A stretch of DNA of 64,000 nt from a candidate division BRC1 bacterium HGW-BRC1-1 (GTDB taxonomy: Bacteria > Sumerlaeota > Sumerlaeia > Sumerlaeales > Sumerlaeaceae), in assembly GCA_002842095.1 (NCBI GenBank), contig PHCB01000014.1, positions 62,001-126,000 of the forward strand, in the 5' to 3' direction. Below the pieces are notes generated by a model that did not search any database, was not told the DNA's origin, and saw only the letters and a program-made list of their open reading frames with translations. Shown here in pieces: positions 1 to 8,715 of the stretch (positions are counted from its first letter, which is position 1; the number at the start of each line of letters is the position of its first letter). The translations under genes and the position numbers were made by a program.

Positions 1-849
1 CGGACGCCCGGCGCAATAATAATCAATTCACCTTCATCCGCCATGGCCAGCCGCGTGCGATAGATCGCCTTGTTGCCAAGCCAGGTGGACTGATACTCGC
101 CCGCATCGAGATAAACGACCGCCTTGACGATGGGCTTGTCGAGAAGGTCGAGATTCACCACCTGCGCCAACCGCGCCGCCGCTTCGAAGCACCGCCGGTC
201 GCGCCCTGAGAACAGGCCGCGGGTGACCAGTCGCCCCTCGTCATCCTTGGCGCGAACGGTGTGAATGTAAGCGATGGGCCAATCGCGTGCGAAGTTATCC
301 GTCATGTAATCGAAAACCGCGCGCACCGGCGTGTCCACCCGTCCCATCATGCGTTCCATGCCATGCACGGCCCCGAGGAAATGGGTTTTATTGATGGTGT
401 CGGACCCACCCACCCCCGTAAAAATATTCTTGTTGTAGTTCGCCATGCCGATGACCTCGTGCGGTACGACCTGTCCCACTGACAGAATCAGATCCCATGG
501 CTCATCGGTTAACGCCCGGTTCACTTCGCTGCGCACCGGCCAGTCTAGGCGGCCCTCGCTCCATTCACGAATCGCGCTGGCGGGAACATCACCCCAATGC
601 CGCAAGAGGCGTCATCGGCACGTGGGTACCCAGGGCCGGGAGGATAGTTATTTCGGTCTTCGCCTCGCGCAAGATGTCATGCAACATCACCGTAATCCGG
701 CCCGCATGGCTGTGGTACCGCGTGAAGTCAGGAGGGATGATGAGCACCCGCCGCAGCGCCCCGGCAGAACGCAGCATCTCGCGCAAGTGCTGCTCGATAG
801 TCGCGTCATCAAGCACAACTCCGGGGCCACCCAGTTCAAGATCGATCAT
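1..849 (-). pseudogene. LarA-like (DUF2088) nickel-dependent racemase family, apparent frameshift, runs off window
   Basis: The 5' part (849 down to about 596) encodes a LarA N-terminus with DFTRYHSHAGR and ALGTHVPMT, then meets a TGA just after a GGGG run (minus strand; CCCC at 592-595 on plus). Reading resumes one base over with GDVPASAIREW and stays open to base 1, giving SVGQVVPHEVIGMANY, FTGVGGSDTINKTH and GAVHGMERMMG, all typical of DUF2088. Removing one G joins the halves as AALGDVPAS, which fits the family. LarA proteins racemise lactate or other hydroxy acids with a nickel-pincer nucleotide. The start at 849 has a GGAGGAAA ribosome site and lies 21 bp after the SDR gene, so the two are probably one operon. 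The frameshift could be real decay, phase variation or a sequencing error. The C-terminus lies outside the window. Confidence 0.75.
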
Positions 850-870
850 TACAATTTCCTCCGCCTAATC

Positions 871-1707
871 TCAAACGCCGCTATAAGCGGAGAAACCGCC
901 ATCAATGGGAATGATTGCCCCGGTCACAAAAGCCGACGCATCCGAGGCAAGCCAGACCGCCGTGCCCGCCAGATCCTCCGGCACGCCAAAGCGTCCCATG
1001 GGGGTGTGCGCAATCACGGTCTCACCGCGCGGGGTCAGCCCACCATCCTCGGTATTGAGCAGAAAACGATTTTGTTCGGTGCAGAAAAAACCGGGAGCCA
1101 TGGCGTTCACCCGCACGGGGATTTTCAGATCCATCAGGAAATGTACCGAAAGCCACTTGGTGAAATTATCCACCGCAGCCTTCGCCGTGCCATAACCCGC
1201 CACCCGCGAAAGGGGCCGCGTGGACGACATCGACGAAATATTGATGATGCTCGAAGGCTTGCCGTGGGCCGCCATGTGCTTGCCGAAAACCTGACTCGGT
1301 AACACGGTGCCCGCGATCAGGTTCAACTCAACAACACGTTTCAACGCATCCATCGGCATGTCGAAAATGGTTTCACCCGGCGCCACGGTGGCCTGCTTTA
1401 CGTTGCCCCCGGCGGTGTTCACGAGGATTTGGATATCCCCCCATTCCGCCGTGACCCGATCCAACGCGACCGCGAGCGCCTCTGAGGATAAACAATCGCC
1501 TCCCACGCCCATGCACTGGAGTTTTTCGTCTACAAACTCTTTCGCCCTCTCACAGGCCGCCTCTTCGCGAAGGTCCAGCAAGGCGACCTTTGCACCTGCT
1601 CGGGCCAATCCCCTGCCGATGGCTCCGGCCAACACGCCACCGCCTCCGGTGATGACGGCGGTCTTTCCTTCAAGGTTGAATAAATTATCTGTGCTCATGG
1701 CGAACAT
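871..1707 (-). CDS. SDR-family oxidoreductase, mannonate/fructuronate reductase type
   Basis: Short-chain dehydrogenase of about 278 residues. It shows an N-terminal NAD(P) loop (AVITGGGGVLAGAIG), the NTAGG strand, the catalytic Ser in INISSMSS, the YGTAKAA Tyr/Lys pair, and a C-terminal GAIIPIDGGFSAYSGV end typical of D-mannonate oxidoreductase-like SDRs. The start at 1707 is preceded by AGGAAAGG; a longer open frame to 1851 is unlikely because the extra residues are not SDR-like. It is the first gene of a minus-strand pair with the LarA-like gene, suggesting sugar-acid or hydroxy-acid catabolism. The exact substrate cannot be read from sequence. Confidence 0.85.
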   Translation of the reverse strand: MFAMSTDNLFNLEGKTAVITGGGGVLAGAIGRGLARAGAKVALLDLREEAACERAKEFVDEKLQCMGVGGDCLSSEALAVALDRVTAEWGDIQILVNTAGGNVKQATVAPGETIFDMPMDALKRVVELNLIAGTVLPSQVFGKHMAAHGKPSSIINISSMSSTRPLSRVAGYGTAKAAVDNFTKWLSVHFLMDLKIPVRVNAMAPGFFCTEQNRFLLNTEDGGLTPRGETVIAHTPMGRFGVPEDLAGTAVWLASDASAFVTGAIIPIDGGFSAYSGV

Positions 1708-1877
1708 GGTACCTTTCCTGATCCCCACCCAATCCCAATATAAGTTCCAGCAACAATCCTGAACTGATCTTCCGTCAAGCAGGAACGATATCCCAGCCCG
1801 TCGTGATATCTGCTTGCATCGCCCCGCCGCCCCTTTGACAAAGGAGGGCAATTACCTTTCAGGAGCTTATCTACCTC

Positions 1878-2738
1878 ATGAACCCTTTCCGCCGTTTCGC
1901 CACTTCTCTGGGTCTCGCCATAACTTTCGTCGCCCTCGCTGGCTTGGGAAATGCCAAGTCCTCAGATAGTTCCGAATTCAAATTTGGTTTTCTTTCCGAC
2001 ACCCACCTCGGCACCAGCGACACCTCCAGCACCCCCGGTGCCCCCACGCTAAGAATGAAAAAAGCCATCGACGAGATGAACGCACGGGACGATCTCGAAT
2101 TCGTGATATTCGGTGGAGATGCGACCATCGAACCCTATCCCGAACAACAGGCTGCCTTCAAAGAAACTGCCAAATTCAAGCAGTCTTGGTATCCCATCGC
2201 CGGCAACCACGATGTGGGAAACATCATAACCATGAAACTCGTTAATCAATGGATCGAACTCGGCATGGGTCGCGGCGAGCCCGCCCGGGATTACTACGGA
2301 TTCACCCACGGCGATGCTGCCTTCTATGTACTCGACGCCTTCCCCGCGAATGAAAAAGACACCACCGGAACAGCCCACGTCGAAGCCATGCTGAAGGCCT
2401 GCGACGAGTTCTTCGCCAAACAGGCAGACGCCAAACACAAAATCATGCTGGCCCACCCGCCCCTGTTCATCAAAACGCTTTCCGAACCCGATGAGTACTT
2501 CAACATCAAGACTCCCCTGCGCGTGAAGATCGCAGACATAATGAAACGTCGCGATGTAAAATCCTGGCTCTCCGGGCACCGCCATCTCACCGATAAAGTT
2601 ACGGATGAGGAATCCGGGATCACTGTATGGTCACAGCCGAGTTCAGACTATCCCATTGGTAAGGGACAAAAAGCCGGTTACGCCATCTTCACCCTTGGCG
2701 ATGAAGGACTCACGCGGGAATTCATCGAACTGAAATAA
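1878..2738 (+). CDS. Secreted calcineurin-like metallophosphoesterase
   Basis: 286 residues with an N-terminal signal peptide (hydrophobic stretch about 10-26, ending GLGNAKS). The dimetal phosphoesterase motifs appear in order: SDTHLG (DxH), FGGDAT (GD), AGNHD (GNHD), AHPP and SGHRH (GHxH). These bind two metal ions and support hydrolysis of a phosphomonoester or diester, here in the periplasm or outside the cell. An AGGAG lies 13 bases before the ATG. The gene is divergent from the SDR gene and is followed by prfC without obvious functional linkage. Substrate unknown. Confidence 0.85.
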   Translation: MNPFRRFATSLGLAITFVALAGLGNAKSSDSSEFKFGFLSDTHLGTSDTSSTPGAPTLRMKKAIDEMNARDDLEFVIFGGDATIEPYPEQQAAFKETAKFKQSWYPIAGNHDVGNIITMKLVNQWIELGMGRGEPARDYYGFTHGDAAFYVLDAFPANEKDTTGTAHVEAMLKACDEFFAKQADAKHKIMLAHPPLFIKTLSEPDEYFNIKTPLRVKIADIMKRRDVKSWLSGHRHLTDKVTDEESGITVWSQPSSDYPIGKGQKAGYAIFTLGDEGLTREFIELK

Positions 2739-2870
2739 TCCACCGTGTCAGGTCGGCAAGCGTTCGCCTGTCGGTGAATAGGACCCATTGCGTGTTCATA
2801 GCCCGTTGAGGCCTTTTCTGTCATGCCGTTACGGGATTTGGCCGCAACCTTTGATCCCCCCTGTGAATCG

Positions 2871-4505
2871 ATGACCATCCCCCACGAGGAAATACGCCGG
2901 CGACGCACCTTCGCCATCATTTCTCACCCCGACGCGGGCAAGACCACGTTGACGGAGAAATTGTTGTTATATGGTGGTGCCCTTCAACTGGCCGGATCGG
3001 TGAACGAGCGCAAGAACCAGCGGGCAGCCACCAGCGATTGGATGGAGATCGAGCGAAAACGCGGCATCTCCATCAGCTCCACCGTTCTGCAGTTTGATTA
3101 CGATGGCTATCGCATTAACCTGCTGGACACGCCCGGCCACAAGGACTTCAGCGAGGACACCTACCGCGTCCTCACCGCCGTGGATGCGGTGGTTATGGTT
3201 ATCGACGCGGCCAAGGGTATCGAGACCCAAACGCGCAAGCTGTTCGAGATTTGCCGTCGCCGCGGTGTGCCGATCTTCACGTTCATGAACAAGCTGGACC
3301 GCCCCGGCCGCGAGCCGATGGAATTGCTCGACGACCTGGAAAGCGTGCTCGGCATCGGCGCCTGCGCCATGAACTGGCCGCTGGGCATGGGTGTCGATTT
3401 CAAGGGCGTTTACGACCGGATGAAGAAGGAAGTTCATTTCTTTGAGCGTACCCCGGGCGGTGCCTATCGTGCCCCGGTTTCCATCGTCGACCTGCACGAC
3501 GAGTCGGTGAAGAAGCGCCTCGGCACGGCCACCACCGAGCAGGTTATGGGCGAGTTGGAAATGCTGGAAGGGGCCGGTCATGCATACGATGCAGAAGCTG
3601 TTCTTGCCGGCAAACTGACGCCCGTTTTCTTCGGCAGCGCCAGCAACAACTTCGGTGTGCAAATGCTTCTCGACGCGTTCGTGAAGCACTCAACCCAACC
3701 CCGCCCGCGCATCACCCCCGGTGGTCAGATCGTGAAGCCCGATGATCCCTTTTTCTCCGGGTTCGTTTTCAAGATTCAGGCGAACATGGACCCCAACCAC
3801 CGCGACCGCATCGCGTTCATCCGCATCTGCTCGGGCCGTTTCGAACGCGATATGGTGGTCACCAACGCACGGGACGGGCACAAGCTGCGGCTGTCCAGCT
3901 CTCACAAATTATTTGGCCAGAAACGCGAAACTGTCGACGAAGGTTTTGCCGGCGACGTGATTGGCATCGTCGGCCACGCCGACGTGCGCATCGGCGACAC
4001 CCTGACGGAAGACCCCTCCATCCAATTCGCCGAAATTCCCCGCTTCACTCCCGAGTGCTTCGCCTTCCTCCACGGTAAATCCACCGCCCACTTCAAGCGT
4101 TTCCGCGAAGGGCTGGAGCAACTCCTGCAAGAGGGCGTGGTGCAGGGTTTGTACATTCGCAAGGCTGTGCAACGTGTCGCGCTGCTCGCAGCCGTCGGGC
4201 CCCTGCAATTCGAAGTGGTTCAATATCGTTTGCAGGGCGAATATGGTGCCGAGACCCGTCTCGACCCTGCGGGTTTTCAGGTGATGCGCTGGGTGTCGCC
4301 CGCTGTCACGGAGGACGAACTTGATGAAGCCACCCTGCCCAGCGGCGGCGCGTTCGCCGTGGATACCGAAGGGCACACCGTGGTGCTTTTCCCCGGACCC
4401 TGGGCGGAGCCTTACTTCACCGAACGCAACCCGAAGATTCTGCTGTCGGCGCTCCCCTTCGACACAAACCCTTCGTCCGACGATTCGACCGAAGAAACTG
4501 CCTGA
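2871..4505 (+). CDS. prfC: Peptide chain release factor 3
   Basis: RF3 is the translational GTPase that recycles RF1/RF2 from the ribosome. G-domain motifs are visible: SHPDAGKTTLTE (G1), LLDTPGHKDFSEDT (G3) and FMNKLDR (G4), followed by EF-Tu-like domain II and an RF3 C-terminal domain. An in-frame ATG at 2823 would add 16 residues, but known RF3 proteins begin shortly before the RRTFAIISHPDAGK block, so 2871 is preferred. No strong ribosome site is seen at either start. Length (544) is near the family norm. It converges on asnB. Confidence 0.93.
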   Translation: MTIPHEEIRRRRTFAIISHPDAGKTTLTEKLLLYGGALQLAGSVNERKNQRAATSDWMEIERKRGISISSTVLQFDYDGYRINLLDTPGHKDFSEDTYRVLTAVDAVVMVIDAAKGIETQTRKLFEICRRRGVPIFTFMNKLDRPGREPMELLDDLESVLGIGACAMNWPLGMGVDFKGVYDRMKKEVHFFERTPGGAYRAPVSIVDLHDESVKKRLGTATTEQVMGELEMLEGAGHAYDAEAVLAGKLTPVFFGSASNNFGVQMLLDAFVKHSTQPRPRITPGGQIVKPDDPFFSGFVFKIQANMDPNHRDRIAFIRICSGRFERDMVVTNARDGHKLRLSSSHKLFGQKRETVDEGFAGDVIGIVGHADVRIGDTLTEDPSIQFAEIPRFTPECFAFLHGKSTAHFKRFREGLEQLLQEGVVQGLYIRKAVQRVALLAAVGPLQFEVVQYRLQGEYGAETRLDPAGFQVMRWVSPAVTEDELDEATLPSGGAFAVDTEGHTVVLFPGPWAEPYFTERNPKILLSALPFDTNPSSDDSTEETA

Positions 4506-4549
4506 CGCGCTTCGGCACCTCAAACGGCCACCCCTCACGATCGCATCCT

Positions 4550-6499
4550 TCAACTGCCAAAACCAAGATCCAGAGGCCCGGCATCGGTTGGATCAGCCCG
4601 GTCGATAAACGTGCGCATCCATGATTCAAGGATCAGCAAAGACCACAATCGATGGCAATGAGCACCGGCATCAGCCTGATTCTGGCGCAAGAGCGCAGCA
4701 ACATGAGCCGTGTTCAGCATCCCCCGCCCCCGCGAAGTGGCATCCAGAAGCAGGTCCCGACCATATTGGCTAAACGCCTGCGTGAAAAAATCCACTGACG
4801 GTGATCCGAACCCAATCTTTTTACGGGATGTAAAATTGGGGGGAAGCACCTCAGCCACCGCTTGCTTGAGAATCCATTTCAACTCGCCATCGCGCATTTT
4901 ATAATCGGCGGGAAGCTGTGCCGCAAAACCCGCTAAATCATGATCTAGAAATGGCGACCTGACCTCCACGGCCTCCGCCATGCCCAGGAAGTCCGTCCGA
5001 TTCAAACACAACCCGGGCATCATCAATAATGTTTCGGTGGCAAGGCGTCGATCGATGGTGGCTGAGATACCTCCCGAATTCAGGAGTTGATGGTATAATT
5101 CCTCGGGCGGACCACCCACTGCCGAGCTGGCTTGAGCAAAGTCGGGTGTGAGCACATGGTTACGCTGCCAGGGCAGAAAGTTTGTGTAGCTCTGCAGATA
5201 CAATTCGTCATCGGTCATCATGGATGACCGCAGACGGTGACGGAATCTGCCGGCACGTTGCCAGCTCGTGAAGGTGTCAGACAGAGGTTCCACCAGCGAC
5301 AAAACCATCTGCCGGAACCACAAGGGCTTTTTACGTAACCGGAGATAATTCTTTACCCTGCGCTGTCGTTCATAGCCGGCGAATGTCTCGTCTCCACCAT
5401 CCCCCGACAGCACAACCTTAACATGTTGCCCCACCCACCGGAAAAGATACAGGTAGGCTATTGAAGCGCGATGACCATTTGGCTGACCGTAGTGCCACGG
5501 AATCTGGGAAAGAGATTCGCCCGGCTGCGCGTCGATCTGGCACTCATGATGCACCGCGCCGAGTGAATCCGCCACCTCCCGCGCAACGTTACGCTCGTCA
5601 TCCCACGCACCTTTCATGGAGGCCGTAAAAGTATGCATGGGGCCCTTCACATACGGTCTGGCCAATGTCGCAATAGCGGTGGAATCAATCCCGGCACTTA
5701 ACAAAAAACCAACGGGGACTTCGCTCTCCAACCGCTTGCGAATGGAAACATCCAATCGCTCCCGCACCTCACGCGCAGCGTCCCCCTCGGAAATCTCGCT
5801 CTTGGGCTCGTACTCCAGATTCCAGTAGCGCTGAACCGCAACCCGTCCATTTTCATATACGAGAACGTGAGCCGCCGGAACGGCGAAAACATCCTTCAAA
5901 ATGGTGCCGGGCTCCGGCACATAAAGAAACGCCAGATACTCTTCAACCGCGTCGGGACGAACGCAACGCTCCAACGCAACGTCGGCCAGCAGCGCTCGCA
6001 TGTTGCTGCCGAAGATGATCGCTTCTGAAGAGGTACCTTTGTCCACGATGCTATAAAAAAGAGGTTTCTTGCCGAAGCGATCACGCCCTAAAACCAGCTT
6101 CAAATGATCTCGATCGAACAGGGCAAAGGCAAACATCCCTTCCAGATGCTCCAGGACATCCACGCCCCATTGTTCATAACCATGAACGATCACCTCTGCA
6201 TCGGACGTCCCCCGAAAGGTATGTCCTAATCCTTCCAGACGCTGGCGCAATGCCCGATGGTTATAGATTTCACCGTTGCAGACCAGAGCAACCCGGCCGT
6301 TTTCATTTTGAATGGGCTGGTCCCCACCCGTACGTCCGATGATGGCCAACCGGGTATAACCCAACGCAACCGGCGCTTCCCGAACACAACCATCACCATC
6401 AGGCCCCCGATCCCTGACAGCGTTCATCATGCGAGCAAGCAGTTCAGATTCTGCCACCCGTTCCCAGTCTTTGTAAACTTTGCCAACAATCCCGCACAT
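4550..6499 (-). CDS. asnB: Asparagine synthase (glutamine-hydrolysing)
   Basis: 649 residues. The start is set at the MCGIVGK methionine so that Cys2 becomes the N-terminal nucleophile of the class II glutaminase domain; an ATG 21 bases upstream would block this. The glutaminase domain (RDRGPDGDG, CNGEIYNH) is followed by the ATP-pyrophosphatase synthetase domain, with a PP-loop reading LLSAGIDSTAIA (the usual SGGxDS has Ala for the first Gly) and VLSGDGGDE. It amidates aspartate, or possibly another carboxylate, since asnB paralogues also serve surface-polymer clusters. It stands alone here, convergent with prfC. Confidence 0.9.
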   Translation of the reverse strand: MCGIVGKVYKDWERVAESELLARMMNAVRDRGPDGDGCVREAPVALGYTRLAIIGRTGGDQPIQNENGRVALVCNGEIYNHRALRQRLEGLGHTFRGTSDAEVIVHGYEQWGVDVLEHLEGMFAFALFDRDHLKLVLGRDRFGKKPLFYSIVDKGTSSEAIIFGSNMRALLADVALERCVRPDAVEEYLAFLYVPEPGTILKDVFAVPAAHVLVYENGRVAVQRYWNLEYEPKSEISEGDAAREVRERLDVSIRKRLESEVPVGFLLSAGIDSTAIATLARPYVKGPMHTFTASMKGAWDDERNVAREVADSLGAVHHECQIDAQPGESLSQIPWHYGQPNGHRASIAYLYLFRWVGQHVKVVLSGDGGDETFAGYERQRRVKNYLRLRKKPLWFRQMVLSLVEPLSDTFTSWQRAGRFRHRLRSSMMTDDELYLQSYTNFLPWQRNHVLTPDFAQASSAVGGPPEELYHQLLNSGGISATIDRRLATETLLMMPGLCLNRTDFLGMAEAVEVRSPFLDHDLAGFAAQLPADYKMRDGELKWILKQAVAEVLPPNFTSRKKIGFGSPSVDFFTQAFSQYGRDLLLDATSRGRGMLNTAHVAALLRQNQADAGAHCHRLWSLLILESWMRTFIDRADPTDAGPLDLGFGS

Positions 6500-6582
6500 A
6501 AGACCCGTCTCGATCGACAAAAACAGTAATAGGATGACGGATAGTGGGATTTGTTACCGAAGTAAATAATTAAGGTTTAATT

Positions 6583-6673
6583 CAGTGGAAAGGGAAAAGT
6601 TCGAACCCTCGCTATCAGACACCAAGTTTGCGCTCTTCCCGGCGCGCCCATCCATCCACTCGGACACTTCTGT
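6583..6673 (-). pseudogene. Degenerate tRNA-Ser relic
   Basis: This stretch aligns end to end with the intact tRNA-Ser at 8423-8514, 91 versus 92 bases. On the minus strand it keeps GTGTCCGAGTGG (D arm), a GGA triplet in the anticodon-loop position and GAGGGTTCGAAC (T arm). The acceptor stem no longer pairs (ACAGAAG against CCTTTCC), the anticodon stem is broken and the 3' CCA is lost. It is therefore a decayed copy, not a functional tRNA. It marks the far border of the segment holding the SUMF1-type gene pair. Confidence 0.8.
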
Positions 6674-6755
6674 CACGAGGCTTCGAACGAAGAACACGCC
6701 GGAGTAGGATCTTCACTCCGTTAACCGCACACCGACAACCAGCCAATTGTTCGTA

Positions 6756-7904
6756 TTACCGGTCTGCAAGCACCCGGAACCCGAATTCGGAGGTCCGAGC
6801 TGTCGGCGCAACTCCGTAGCGCCTGGCCGACCGACAGTGCCTGGCGCCGATAGACCAGTAGCCGCCGCGGAGCACGCGGGTCGAGCCCGTTGACGCCCCG
6901 GTCGGATTCACCTGCGTCGGAGGAGACGTCGGATACGTGCCGTACAAGTCCTGGCACCATTCCCAAACATTACCGTGCATGTCGTGCAACCCGAACGAAT
7001 TTGCAAACTTCTGCCCAACGGACTTGCTCCCGTACGTCGGAGCGTTGAAATCCCCATTATTCCCGCAGTACCACATGTTGTTCACTCGCTCAGCTTCTGC
7101 GGAACAGTCCTCCTGAGCACCCAAGCCGTTGCCGAAGGAGAACCGCGTCGTCGTGCCGCCACGACAACAGTATTCCCACTCCGCCTCCGTGGGAAGACGA
7201 ACTACCGCCGGACCCTGTCCCGTGCTCTCAATGTGCGCGTTCAGCGACGTCATGAAGTTCTGGATGTCGTTCCACGAAACGTAATAGGCAGGGTAGTTGT
7301 CGCCAAGGCCTAACCCCGATGATGGCGCCAAGCTCGGCCACGAACCCCGAACCGCGAGCCACTGCTTCTGCGTAACCTCTGTCCGGCCCATGTAGAAACT
7401 CGATGTGAGCTGCACCTCAAACTGATTCTCGTCCGTGCCGCGCGAAAGCTCGGTCACTGGAGAACCCATCGTGAACGTTCCCGCGGGGATACGGACCAGT
7501 TCCATCGGAACGTCGCCCGGAAGCATGATCGTCAGAACGTCGTCAACTGCGATCACCTTGGCGCGCGCAAGGCTCGTCGACGTGCGAGGCAGGTCCTCAT
7601 TTGCGTTGTAGGCGATAGTCTTCGCGCCGTCCGTCGTAACCCAATCCACATCGCCAGACACGTTCACCGCAGCCGGCGTGATAGGCCATGTCACGCCGTC
7701 ATCGGTCGATATCTGCAGCGAAACTGTCGTCGCAGCTATGGCACCCGTCAGCTGATACGATATATCCACCACCTGAGACCCATCCACGCGCTGGCTCGCC
7801 AACGCATTGGAGACCACTGGTTCCGCTGACGCAGTCATCACGCTCAGCCAAGCAAGGCTGCCGCAAAGAGCGGCCATGCGGAAGGCACGGCAATTCTTCC
7901 TCAT
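6756..7904 (-). CDS. Secreted SUMF1/FGE-fold protein (non-canonical)
   Basis: 382 residues from the chosen start at 7904, which has AGGAGG seven bases upstream and overlaps the previous gene as ATGA. Residues 1-28 are a signal peptide (ends MTASAEP). Residues ~30-125 resemble a beta-sandwich module found before such domains (VVDISYQLTG, SLQISTDDG). Residues ~140-382 are the formylglycine-generating-enzyme fold: RIPAGTFTMGSP, RLPTEAEWEYCCRGG, GLHDMHGNVWEWCQD, RVLRGGYWSIGARHCRSA, FGFRVL. True FGE needs two active-site cysteines in the last block; only one (HCRSA) is present, so sulfatase-activating activity is doubtful and a C-lectin-like binding or structural role is more likely. Confidence 0.85.
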   Translation of the reverse strand: MRKNCRAFRMAALCGSLAWLSVMTASAEPVVSNALASQRVDGSQVVDISYQLTGAIAATTVSLQISTDDGVTWPITPAAVNVSGDVDWVTTDGAKTIAYNANEDLPRTSTSLARAKVIAVDDVLTIMLPGDVPMELVRIPAGTFTMGSPVTELSRGTDENQFEVQLTSSFYMGRTEVTQKQWLAVRGSWPSLAPSSGLGLGDNYPAYYVSWNDIQNFMTSLNAHIESTGQGPAVVRLPTEAEWEYCCRGGTTTRFSFGNGLGAQEDCSAEAERVNNMWYCGNNGDFNAPTYGSKSVGQKFANSFGLHDMHGNVWEWCQDLYGTYPTSPPTQVNPTGASTGSTRVLRGGYWSIGARHCRSARRYGVAPTARTSEFGFRVLADR

Positions 7905-8167
7905 CGCACCACCTCCTGAACGGCCTTCGAAACCGCTCCGACCCGCACCACCGCACACGCAACCAACGGTACCGGACCAATACCTACCGCCGAGGAAATC
8001 TCAAGCACGCTCACTGCTACAGGAACGAACAAATCGAACCGGTTCGATATCGCCTCCGAAGCACCAGCGCCACCCGCCGAAAACAACACTGCTGCCGCCA
8101 CCGAAGCCATCCCTAACCGACGCACACCTTCACGAATACGGATTCTGAGAAATCCCCAATTCCACAT
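7901..8167 (-). CDS. Small secreted or membrane protein coupled to the SUMF1-type gene
   Basis: 88 residues, not recognised. A very strong ribosome site (AGGAGGAGGGG) precedes the ATG at 8167, and the stop overlaps the next start as ATGA, so the pair is translationally coupled. Residues ~20-38 form a signal-peptide-like segment (MASVAAAVLFSAGGAGASEA). The rest is hydrophobic and valine-rich (FDLFVPVAVSVLEISSA) with no motif I can name. Coupling suggests it is exported together with, or acts with, the SUMF1-fold protein. Confidence 0.6.
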   Translation of the reverse strand: MWNWGFLRIRIREGVRRLGMASVAAAVLFSAGGAGASEAISNRFDLFVPVAVSVLEISSAVGIGPVPLVACAVVRVGAVSKAVQEVVR

Positions 8168-8198
8168 TATAAACTCCCCTCCTCCTAAGATATGATGC

Positions 8199-8223
8199 GA
8201 GCAATTAATTGTGCAATTTGCTC
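8199..8223. promoter_or_regulatory. 25-bp imperfect palindrome upstream of the small protein/SUMF1 pair
   Basis: GAGCAA ... TTGCTC arms with AT-rich AATT inner symmetry lie 31 bases before the ATG at 8167, just 3' of a TTGACA on the minus strand. The position fits a repressor operator or an RNA hairpin in the leader. A good -10 at the right spacing to the TTGACA was not found, so the promoter itself is uncertain. Confidence 0.35.
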
Positions 8224-8422
8224 TATAATTGCCGCTGTCAAACCAATTTTTCTGACACGAATCCGTACCCGCTTACTGAAACCCAATGTCTGAGAACAAT
8301 TATAGAATCGGAGATGTCAGCGATCTCAAACCCCATGACGGAACAACGGCAGGAACGAGAGATGGAACGAATCCACAGCTCGTTGAAAATAGGGCGAGAT
8401 ATGATCGGGGAAAGTTCAAATT

Positions 8423-8514
8423 TGGCGGAGAGGGAGGGGTTCGAACCCTCGATACCAGTCACCCAGTATACGCGCTTTCCAAGCGCGCTCCTTCAACCAC
8501 TCGGACACCTCTCC
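8423..8514 (-). tRNA. tRNA-Ser(GGA)
   Basis: Acceptor GGAGAGG pairs with CCTCTCC, followed by discriminator G and an encoded CCA. The D arm reads TGTCCGAGTGG, the anticodon stem is CGCGC/GCGCG with loop TTGGAAA (anticodon GGA), and a long class II variable arm precedes GGTTCGAACC in the T arm. All parts are intact. A decayed copy lies at 6583-6673. Confidence 0.95.
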
Positions 8515-8715
8515 GCGCAAGGGTTTCTCTCTGCAACAAGTGAGCAAAACCCGCTCGCTTGCTATGGGGCACTCACCGCTTTATTCACGCCCATTGCTTC
8601 CCCTTGACACCGCTCGGTCGCCGAGTAAACAAATCAATGGAACCAACCGGGTGCGAGATGGCCTCTCAGGCAATTTTGCGCGCCGGGCATTACTATTATG
8701 AAAGGAGCGATCGAC

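Noticed and set aside
6756-6900. Diversity-generating-retroelement variable region at the SUMF1 C-terminus
   Set aside because: RVLRGGYW...FGFRVL is also the normal family ending; no reverse transcriptase or template repeat was seen in the window.
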